Source: an uncultured Saprospiraceae bacterium (GTDB taxonomy: Bacteria; Bacteroidota; Bacteroidia; Chitinophagales; Saprospiraceae). From it: DNA of 34,644 nucleotides. Where the stretch lies: assembly GCA_937921775.1 (NCBI GenBank), contig CAKZUK010000234.1, forward strand, positions 1 to 34,644. Reading direction: 5' to 3'. Under the pieces are notes generated by a model. It did no database searches. It was given only the letters and a program-made list of their open reading frames with translations, and was not told where the DNA came from. The position numbers and the translations under genes were made by a program. Below are positions 28,001-34,644 of the stretch, piece by piece (the stretch's first letter is position 1; every line of letters begins with the position of its first letter).

Positions 28001-31000
28001 TTTATCAAAAAGGTCTTTATTGTAGGTCCAATCAAATTCAACTCCCGACTTGGTTGCTTTTACATTGATAAAAATATCGAAGGTTTCATAGTTTCTTGGA
28101 ATTGGATTCATGTCAACTTTGAGCTCACCAAATTTCAAATCACCCATTTCTGAATCCATGTTGAACAGGATTGAGATTAATGGCTGGCGACTAAGGTCTC
28201 TTGGTAAATCCAGTTTCTTAGCTAAAGAACCTAAACTATAATTTTGGTGTTCAAAAGCATCGAATATTTTGTTACGAGCTTCTTTTAGGTGTTTCGCAAA
28301 AGTTTCTTCTGGGTTGGTGCGCATTCTGATTGGGAGTAAACTCACTCCGTGCGTTACCAAATCCTGATTACCTGCAATGGATTGACCTGCTGCTACTATT
28401 CCCAAAACGAAATCTTCTTGATTTGATAATCGTTGAATGAAGGATTGGAAAGCAGCGTACATCATTACAAATGTCGTTACACCTTCTTTGTTTGCAACCG
28501 TTTTGAGTTGATCAAAAAGCTGTGCATCAATAATCATTTTTTCTGAATCAGCGCCATAGGTTTTGATGGCAGGTCGACTACGATCCGTTGGAAATTCCAA
28601 AATTGGGATATCATTTGCAAATTCGTTTACCCAATATGCTGCCGCTTCTTTCCTTTCTTCACTTTTCAAGTCGGCCTCCCGTTCAATAGCGTATTCGCTG
28701 ATTTGTTTTGGTGCTTTTAAGTCGATCTTTTTACCCGCATTTAGCAAGGTATAAATCTTACTCAAATCATTCACCAATACTCCACAAGAATAGCCATCTG
28801 CGATTCCATGGTGTGCCGTTAGAAACAAATGATGTTTTTCTTCACTCAGTCGAATTATTTTTGCGCGAAACAGTGGTCCACTAAAAATATCCATTGGTAC
28901 TTCCACTTCCTCGTTGCGCAATACCTTAAATTGTTGCTCTTGTTCAATAGCATCTAATCCCGACAAATCAATCAAAGGCAAATCAAAATCTAAACTTGGA
29001 TGAATGTTTTGTGTAGTCGTTTCATTATCATAAACCGTACGTAAAGCTTCATGTCGGTTTACTAAAAGTTGTAAAGCTGTTTTTAATTTTTCAACATCGA
29101 GCTTTCCCTTGAGGCTAATATCGGAGGCCAAATTATAGGCTGCCGCGGCACCATCACTGAGGCGTTGTTCAACCCAAACTTCTTTTTGCCCTTCTGTCAA
29201 AGGAACATTTATTATCGTTTGGTCGATCTTGTGCTTTACATCAAGCGCAGCTAAACCATTTGCTGTTGGAGCTGCCATAATTTTATTGCCTCCCAAGGCA
29301 TCAGCTACAGTGATTTGAAAAAAACCAGCGGTCTGCATTTCCTTAATGCTTTCTTCAAACATTCGGTAAGTGAAATCCAAATCTTCCTCTGTATGTGCGA
29401 GAGAAAGTAAGGCTGCTTTTTCTTTTATATGAATTCCTTTGAGGCGCATGTAATAAAAAAACAAGGCGGACAAAGGGTTCTTATCTGTTATCTTGATAGC
29501 GATGATAGAAGCTGTTGACAAAATTTGCAAGGGTACTTTTGTTGTTTCCACCAGTGTTTTTAGCCTTTCGGCAAAACGCGCAGTTTTTTCATTCAGTTCA
29601 ACGAACATGGGTTCTCCACGTCGTTTGATTTCTAGCAAGGCTGCATAAGCGGAGGCTAAACTAACTGGATGTTTACAGAAGGTTCCACCAAAAAAAGTTA
29701 CGCCAGCTTCGGGAATCGAATCATCTCCGTATTGCCATTGTCCTCCATCAAATACATCTAAAAAACGAGCTTTCCCTGCTACAGCTGCCATTGGCAAACC
29801 ACCTGAAAGTATTTTGCCATAAGCAATAATATCTGCTTCTATTCCATACCAACCTTGTGCTCCTCGTGCTCCAAGTCTAAAGCCTGTAATCATTTCATCG
29901 AAGATTAAGGCAATGTCATTGTCGGCTGTTATCTTACGAATCGCTTTGAATAGCTCGAATGGTTGACGCGTTGGTAAGTTAGGTTGGATCGGCTCGATCA
30001 AGACCGCTGCCAATTCATCCGCATGTTCTTCTATTTTTTTGAGTAAATCTGGATCTTCATAATTTAGTACAATGACTTGCTCTACTAATGACTGTGGAAT
30101 TCCTGGTGCCGTTGGCATCGAATAGTTTTTTCCATTTCGGATAACGGAACGCACCAATAACTCATCAGCAATTCCATGGTAGTCACCTTCAAAAACAATT
30201 ATTTTGTCTTTGTAGGTTACTGTTCTTGCAGCTCGAATCGCAGCAGAAAGTGCTTCTGATCCGGTATTCACAAATGATGCTCTTTCACAGCCCGTCAAGT
30301 CACAAATCAAATCTGCTACTTTTTTAGCAAGCGGGGTAAGTACCCCCAATTCAAAACCTTTATCTACTTGTTCTTTTATCGCTTCCTGAATAAAATCAGG
30401 TGAGTGCCCAAAAATATTTATACCAAATGAGCTTCTAAAGTCAATGTATTCATTCCCATCCATGTCCCAAATTTTGGAACCTTTGGAACGATCTACCAAA
30501 ATTTGATAGACCATATCTTTCCACATTTTGTTGAAACCAACAATGGAACGCGGATCCGCTAAATGCTTCCTTTGTGATTGTACCCAAATTTGCGAACTCT
30601 TAGTTTGTGCAACATAGCGTTCAATCAAATCATCTAGATATTTTATTTCTCTTTCTGTTAAATTTTCTCTACTCTTTTTCTCTATTGGTTTCCATGGACC
30701 AAATGCTTCCCCTTTTTTAACAATTGTTTTTTCTGTTGAAGAACTACTTTCCTTTTCTGTTTTTGTCTCAGAAATATTTGTTAGCGGTGTATTGCTTGGC
30801 TTGTTCGTTGTTGGTAGAACTCTCGTTGGCTGAGGTGTAGAAGTAATTCCACTTCCATTAACACCTGTCGCTGAATGTCCATTCATCAAATTCAATTGCT
30901 GTTGCATGATTTGCAACTGTTGTTGAATTAGCGCTTCTAGATTATTGGACGCTTGAAAATTGACCTGTTGAATAGGCGCTTGTGGCTGAACAATCTGAGG

Positions 31001-34000
31001 CATAGAAGTAGCTACATTTCCTACGGAAGGAGCAGTAGGAAGTGTAGCTTGTTGAGCTGCATTCAACTGCGCCAATTCATTTGCGAAAGCATCAGCTGGC
31101 AATTGCTGATCTATGAAATTACCAAGTTTATCCAAAGTAGGTGCTTCATCAAATAACTGCCGGAAGTTCAGTTTGACATTGAATGCCTTTTTGATTTTAG
31201 CAATCGATTGCGTGAGGAAAAGAGAATCGAATCCCAGTTCCAAAAATGTAGCATGATCAACTAAGTCATCTACCGGCAATCCACTTAACTGATGAAAAAT
31301 ATTTTTAAGTTCTCCGATAAGAAATTCTTTCCTGCTAATTGGATTAACAGATTCCCCTGTTCCGTTAATTAAGTTCTCTTCATTCATTACTATAAAATTT
31401 GTTGGCGCAGAAGATTGAGTGACCAAAGGTTTGGCATCAATCCAGTAGCGTTTTCGTTCAAAAGGATACGTTGGTAACGTTATTCGACGCTGATCGTCAA
31501 TAACATTTTTCCATTTGACAGGTACGGCTGACAACCAAAGTTGTCCGAGACTTTTCAACAAGAAAGAACGATCGGGGGTAGTTTCTTTCGGATGTCTTAA
31601 AGAGGCCAATATTACCTGATTATTTTTTCGGGCGGGATGTTGTTTTGTGAATGTGCTTAGCGTTTGTCCTGGGCCCACTTCTAGGAACAAACGATTTTCT
31701 AAATTCAGTAAGGTCTCAATACCATCTGCAAAACGAACGGTTCTACGCAGGTGGTTGATCCAATATTCTGGCTTTTGTATTTCGTCTACTTTCGCAAAAT
31801 CACCATTAAGGTTTGAAATCAATGGAATTTGTGGTGGATTGAAATTAACCTTTTCTAGAAAATCGCGAAACTCTTCTAGAATTGGTTCGACCATATAAGA
31901 ATGCGCCGCCACTTTTATTTGTAAGCGTGGTGCATGAATTTCTTCTTTGTTTAATTTGGATTTGATTCGATCAATTGCAGCAGTAGAACCGGACACGACG
32001 CAGTAGTCTGGTTTGTTGATGGCTGCAAAATCCAGTTCATCATCCATATATTTTTTGGCGTCAGCCTCTGACATTGGAATGCTCAACATTCCACCCTCTT
32101 CCAGTTCCAAAAATAGTTTACCACGTTTTGCAACTAGAGCCAATGCATCTTCAAGTGAAAACACAGCTGCCAAACAAGCAGCTACATATTCACCAAGACT
32201 GTGACCAATCATTTCTGTTGGTGCTAAGCCCCATGACATCCAAAGTTGTGCTGTTGCATACTCGATTGTAAATAGCAAACTAATACCATGTGAAGCATCA
32301 GTAATTGGTTCACTATTTTTATGCTCAGGATATAAAATTTCTTTTAAGGCCAAATCATGATCGCGCTCTAAAATAGACAAGCAAAGATCTACCGCTTCTT
32401 TAAACACAGATTCGGTTTGATACAAACCTAGTCCCATATTGGTATGCTGTGCACCTCCACCTGGAAACATGAAAACGATGTTTTCTTGTTTTACTTTTGA
32501 TGTTCCTGTTTGCAGCTGACTTTTATCAATATTAGTTAAAGCAGTTGTTAGGTCATTGTTTATTTGTTCGGCGACAAGTGTTCGACGATGCGCATATTGT
32601 CTACGCCCATTTTGCAAGGTAGCAGCAAGATGGTTTAAATTGGTATTTGGGTTTTCATTTAAGAACTTTCCTAAATTTTTCGTAGCTGTGTCTAATGCTG
32701 TTTCCGTTTTTGCAGAAAGCACTAACAATTGTGTTTTTATTTCAACTAGTTCCTCTCCTATTATTGGAGCTTCTTCTAGAACGACATGCACGTTTGTTCC
32801 TCCAAGTCCGAATGAGCTTACGCCAGCACGACGTGGATTTTCTGTTCGCTTCCAAGGGCGTAGTTTATCATTGACATAAAAAGGAGTTTGCTCAATTTGG
32901 AGTTGCGGGTTTGGCTTTTTAAAATTCAAACTTGCTGGAAGTTGCTCGTATTTTAATGCAAGTACGGTTTTGATAATACCCGCAATGCAGGCCCCCGCAT
33001 CGAGGTGGCCAATGTTTGTTTTTACAGAACCGATTGCGCAGAATGTTTTTTTATTGGTATGCGCTCTGAAGGCTTTTGTGAGTCCAGCCATTTCGATTGG
33101 GTCTCCAATGTTGGTTCCTGTTCCATGCGCTTCTATATAGCTAATTGTTGTTGGATCGACTCCTGCGTTTTTGTACGCATCTAGGATTGTTCGAGATTGC
33201 CCGTTGACACTTGGTGCGGTGAATCCGACTTTATCGTCTCCATCATTACCAATTGCTGAGCCTTTTATCACTGCATGAATGGTATCACCATCAGCGATTG
33301 CTTGATCTAGTTTTTTTATGACAATAAAAGCCATTCCGTGACCGCGCACCATTCCGTTTGCATCCGCATCAAAGGCACGGATGTAGCCATCGGGAGAAAG
33401 GGCATGTCCTTCTTTGTGCAAATGCCCTGAGGCCACTGGCGGTTGTATTCTACCTCCTCCAACAATGATCATATCACTATCACCAGCTCTCAAATTTTGA
33501 CAAGCCAAATGCAGTGCTACTCCTGAAGAAGAACAAGCCGTTTGAATATTGACAGCGGGGCCTTTCAAATTTAATTTATATGCTACTCTTGTAGAAGGAA
33601 AATCTTTTTCCAAGGTAATTCCCAATTGAAAATCATCAACTGACTTAAAATAGTTAGGATGCGTAATAACATTGTTTACTAAATACGTATTTCGAGCAAC
33701 ACCTCCAAAGACTCCGATTTTCTTATCGGCTCTACTGTGATCATAACCTGCGTCTTCCAATGCAGAGTAAGCACATTCTAGAAAGAGTCGATGCTGAGGA
33801 TCCATCAATGCTGCTTCTTTTGGGAGGTAACCAAAAAATTCTGCTGCGAAATTATCTGCACCTTTGAGATACATTCCTCTATTGACGTAGTCGGGATCGT
33901 TTAGTATTTGTGGGTCTAATCCTTCACGGATTAGATCTTCTGCGGTGAAGGTGGTACTGACGTCGGTTTCGTTGATTAGGTTGTCCCAAAATTCTTTTAT

Positions 34001-34644
34001 ATTTCTTGCTCCTGGAAGATGAGTCGCCATTCCCACTATTGCGATAGAATTAGAATGTGAATGAGAATCTGAATGAGATTTTGTACTTGTATTATGACTT
34101 TTTGGTTCCCCCTCTTCTATTTCACTAATTATAGGGGCATCCAATTCTTTTGCTTTTGGGTCGTAGCCTAAATCTTCTGCCAGATTCCAAGTGGTGTTAC
34201 TGAGAAAATTATTTCCCTTTACACCTTTCCAAGCTTCTGCTAGTTTGGGATCTATTTTTCCATGTTCCAAAAGACGAACGTCGCCCATTGGTTTTGAATT
34301 TTGGTAGATTCCGTCGGTCATTTTATTTTCGATGTCGCGGTAAGGATTGATTAGTGCGGGGTCGTACTTTAGACCAATGGTTGCGCACATTTCCTTCATG
34401 ACCCTTTCTGGCTCACGAACTAAATCTTCGTATCTGATTCGAACTTTTCTGTTTTGTGGAATACCTTTTAGAAATTCATTTATGTTGTGGTGACTTTGCG
34501 TCCAAATGAGTTCGCCGGTAGCGCGGGCGCTGTAGTCGTGCGGATGTAGGTACATCACCTGATCCATATGCATGCGCTCGAAAGAACTGACCATAGCATA
34601 AGGATGACGGACCAGTTGGATAAAAATCGCGTTTTCAAAATCAC
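25046..34644 (-). CDS. Hybrid PKS-NRPS megasynthase (ST-KS-AT-ACP-AMT-C-A-PCP-TE), N-terminus cut by right edge
   Basis: The frame is open to the right edge; codons before the Met at 34594 read FIQLVRHPYAMVSSF, so the true start lies outside. Residues are counted from that Met. Sulfotransferase C-terminal part: edge to about 140, with a PAPS-binding RHPYAMVSSF and VRIRYEDLVREPE. Ketosynthase 184-611: Cys354 (TACSSS), His490 (EAHGTGT), His530 (NIGHLDAG). Acyltransferase about 706-1000: Ser799 in GHSLGEY and a VAAHS specificity loop. ACP: Ser1124 in GFDSL. Class III PLP aminotransferase about 1265-1725: Lys1594 in AYGKILSGG. Condensation about 1775-2220: HHGIADG with His1929. Adenylation about 2240-2735: YTSGSTGRPKG. 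PCP: Ser2796 in GGHSL. Thioesterase about 2905-3170: Ser2981 (GYSFGG), Asp3008, His3144. The module lacks KR, DH and ER, so a beta-keto chain should go straight to a beta-amine, then be joined to one amino acid and released. Confidence 0.95.
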   Translation of the reverse strand, partial: DFENAIFIQLVRHPYAMVSSFERMHMDQVMYLHPHDYSARATGELIWTQSHHNINEFLKGIPQNRKVRIRYEDLVREPERVMKEMCATIGLKYDPALINPYRDIENKMTDGIYQNSKPMGDVRLLEHGKIDPKLAEAWKGVKGNNFLSNTTWNLAEDLGYDPKAKELDAPIISEIEEGEPKSHNTSTKSHSDSHSHSNSIAIVGMATHLPGARNIKEFWDNLINETDVSTTFTAEDLIREGLDPQILNDPDYVNRGMYLKGADNFAAEFFGYLPKEAALMDPQHRLFLECAYSALEDAGYDHSRADKKIGVFGGVARNTYLVNNVITHPNYFKSVDDFQLGITLEKDFPSTRVAYKLNLKGPAVNIQTACSSSGVALHLACQNLRAGDSDMIIVGGGRIQPPVASGHLHKEGHALSPDGYIRAFDADANGMVRGHGMAFIVIKKLDQAIADGDTIHAVIKGSAIGNDGDDKVGFTAPSVNGQSRTILDAYKNAGVDPTTISYIEAHGTGTNIGDPIEMAGLTKAFRAHTNKKTFCAIGSVKTNIGHLDAGACIAGIIKTVLALKYEQLPASLNFKKPNPQLQIEQTPFYVNDKLRPWKRTENPRRAGVSSFGLGGTNVHVVLEEAPIIGEELVEIKTQLLVLSAKTETALDTATKNLGKFLNENPNTNLNHLAATLQNGRRQYAHRRTLVAEQINNDLTTALTNIDKSQLQTGTSKVKQENIVFMFPGGGAQHTNMGLGLYQTESVFKEAVDLCLSILERDHDLALKEILYPEHKNSEPITDASHGISLLFTIEYATAQLWMSWGLAPTEMIGHSLGEYVAACLAAVFSLEDALALVAKRGKLFLELEEGGMLSIPMSEADAKKYMDDELDFAAINKPDYCVVSGSTAAIDRIKSKLNKEEIHAPRLQIKVAAHSYMVEPILEEFRDFLEKVNFNPPQIPLISNLNGDFAKVDEIQKPEYWINHLRRTVRFADGIETLLNLENRLFLEVGPGQTLSTFTKQHPARKNNQVILASLRHPKETTPDRSFLLKSLGQLWLSAVPVKWKNVIDDQRRITLPTYPFERKRYWIDAKPLVTQSSAPTNFIVMNEENLINGTGESVNPISRKEFLIGELKNIFHQLSGLPVDDLVDHATFLELGFDSLFLTQSIAKIKKAFNVKLNFRQLFDEAPTLDKLGNFIDQQLPADAFANELAQLNAAQQATLPTAPSVGNVATSMPQIVQPQAPIQQVNFQASNNLEALIQQQLQIMQQQLNLMNGHSATGVNGSGITSTPQPTRVLPTTNKPSNTPLTNISETKTEKESSSSTEKTIVKKGEAFGPWKPIEKKSRENLTEREIKYLDDLIERYVAQTKSSQIWVQSQRKHLADPRSIVGFNKMWKDMVYQILVDRSKGSKIWDMDGNEYIDFRSSFGINIFGHSPDFIQEAIKEQVDKGFELGVLTPLAKKVADLICDLTGCERASFVNTGSEALSAAIRAARTVTYKDKIIVFEGDYHGIADELLVRSVIRNGKNYSMPTAPGIPQSLVEQVIVLNYEDPDLLKKIEEHADELAAVLIEPIQPNLPTRQPFELFKAIRKITADNDIALIFDEMITGFRLGARGAQGWYGIEADIIAYGKILSGGLPMAAVAGKARFLDVFDGGQWQYGDDSIPEAGVTFFGGTFCKHPVSLASAYAALLEIKRRGEPMFVELNEKTARFAERLKTLVETTKVPLQILSTASIIAIKITDKNPLSALFFYYMRLKGIHIKEKAALLSLAHTEEDLDFTYRMFEESIKEMQTAGFFQITVADALGGNKIMAAPTANGLAALDVKHKIDQTIINVPLTEGQKEVWVEQRLSDGAAAAYNLASDISLKGKLDVEKLKTALQLLVNRHEALRTVYDNETTTQNIHPSLDFDLPLIDLSGLDAIEQEQQFKVLRNEEVEVPMDIFSGPLFRAKIIRLSEEKHHLFLTAHHGIADGYSCGVLVNDLSKIYTLLNAGKKIDLKAPKQISEYAIEREADLKSEERKEAAAYWVNEFANDIPILEFPTDRSRPAIKTYGADSEKMIIDAQLFDQLKTVANKEGVTTFVMMYAAFQSFIQRLSNQEDFVLGIVAAGQSIAGNQDLVTHGVSLLPIRMRTNPEETFAKHLKEARNKIFDAFEHQNYSLGSLAKKLDLPRDLSRQPLISILFNMDSEMGDLKFGELKVDMNPIPRNYETFDIFINVKATKSGVEFDWTYNKDLFDKSTIVRRLEEFKVFLTSISKDPTAKICHLDILPKSEKDILLDVWTATAAPYPDQTCIHELFQQQVEKTPNHIAVEAKDLKLTYDELNKRSNQLARVLIEKKVKRGDFVGIYMERSIELLVGLLAILKAGGIYVPLDPGNPKDRIQVILEDAQADLLITRTNMMDRIPDGAKGLLFLEKHDLKKYEDTNLDIGLTSKDMAYIIYTSGSTGRPKGIVIPHNAVIDHHLAIGEAMGFESDDIVLSVASVSFDPSVQDFFMPLFVGAQVVIASQEEVIDGFLLKERIEKSRITYMQATPATWRMLLIAGWQGKNNLKINSIGEALTKELANQLLVRGKGLWNLYGPSETTIYTTCRKLEGDRMLTKADTVYEPVGYPIRNAQVYILDKWQQPVPIGVAGEIYVGGVGVAPNGYFKRPELNKEKFVPNPFNPNETLYRTGDLARYLHDGDIDFIGRVDHQVKVRGFRIELGEIETLISQFPGVGEVVAIVREDQTDNKRIVAYLVMKKNQELDVSKLKASLKEKLPEYMLPSAFVEMDAFPLTGTLKVDRKKLPVPDYSRDELEIGFVAAASEEEKILNEIWTRLLGVPEIGVNDNFFELGGHSLIAVNLMAEIEKKTGVKLPLSTLLENATIAELAEELLAERPVLTQKEMDNADCELNELFGTNGNGNGNGNGNGNGNGNLPGWKTGGNGNQQKPIKQKRKRSCLVPIRKTGTKDPIYLVHGAGLHILMFQTLAAHMDKDQPIYALQARGLNGEANPLDRIEDMAAHYISEILEQNPDGPYLLAGYSFGGLIAFEMAKQLKKMGKEIGMLGVFDTVIRGHLAAGDGTKSYYDQMKELSKKVGWNLSTIAKNPIPNLKYKSHVLKRRYKRWLWGRTHDEKKEVENTEADFLSLVDRMNHIAFNNYKIDPYDGPIHLFRAKEKRFYLEDFEFLGWKPFAKGGIIIAEVPGDHLNLFDQTNGPKFAKVLQKCLDELTRNRNANMNGKLPTL
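25973..26023 (-). repeat. Hexamer microsatellite coding an (Asn-Gly)n linker
   Basis: Eight AAC-GGN hexamers plus a final AAC encode alternating Asn and Gly at about residues 2858-2874 of the megasynthase, between the PCP and the thioesterase. The codons are nearly all AAC GGG in the first five units, with GGA in later ones. This is a low-complexity flexible tether. Its length can change in 6-bp steps without breaking the frame. Confidence 0.9.

Noticed and set aside
25385..32879. Plus-strand frames opposite the megasynthase
   Set aside because: They overlap well-defined catalytic domains on the minus strand and have no domain support.
25046..34644. A ketoreductase or dehydratase in the PKS module
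   Set aside because: No nucleotide-binding GxGxxG or dehydratase motif is visible between AT and ACP; the distance is only a short post-AT linker.
1..34644. tRNA, rRNA, riboswitch, integrase or attachment-site candidates
   Set aside because: None was seen on reading either strand, although weak structured RNAs cannot be excluded without a covariance search.

Overview
The window looks like a chromosomal piece of a Bacteroidota bacterium, probably of the Saprospiraceae type. The reasons are its AT-rich DNA, two very large secreted repeat proteins, a gliding-motility/type IX secretion (T9SS) C-terminal domain, A-rich leaders without clear Shine-Dalgarno sites, and a large PKS-NRPS gene. The genus cannot be named from sequence reading alone. 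No rRNA, tRNA, CRISPR array, integrase or transposase gene was seen.

Layout. (1) 1-15280, minus strand: about 5,090 residues of a giant secreted mosaic protein whose C-terminus lies beyond the left edge. It carries HYR-like, SprB-like, PKD/Ig-like, discoidin-like, DUF11-like, LamG-like and IgGFc-binding-like segments, and ends at the left edge in a 249-bp tandem repeat array that is nearly identical at DNA level. (2) 15281-16032: AT-rich spacer with one hairpin terminator and a nine-G run. (3) 16033-19228: a compact cassette of a minus-strand TIR protein (PGDYG-like / TIR / EAD11-like) divergent from a plus-strand DUF4231 (SLATT-like) two-helix membrane protein and a patatin-like phospholipase. 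This is the best candidate for an undescribed conflict or defence system. (4) 19358-19394: strong bidirectional hairpin terminator between convergent genes. (5) 19436-23554, minus: a 1372-residue T9SS cargo with seven propeller-like repeats, Ig-like repeats and a C-terminal CHU_C-type domain. (6) 23938-24711, minus: Sfp-type phosphopantetheinyl transferase. (7) 24760-24969: about 210-bp element bounded by perfect 13-bp inverted repeats. (8) 25046 to the right edge, minus: a hybrid PKS-NRPS megasynthase, N-terminally cut, with order sulfotransferase-KS-AT-ACP-aminotransferase-C-A-PCP-TE.

How the genes may work together. The phosphopantetheinyl transferase lies just downstream of the megasynthase on the same strand and would be expected to arm its ACP and PCP. 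The terminal module is predicted to make a beta-ketoacyl chain, transaminate it to a beta-amino acyl chain, join it to one amino acid, and release the product through the thioesterase. The TIR, DUF4231 and patatin genes share a short divergent promoter region and each matches a class of immune sensor or effector, so a signal-to-effector relay is a reasonable but unproven reading. The two giant repeat proteins are probably surface adhesins or secreted matrix proteins exported by T9SS.
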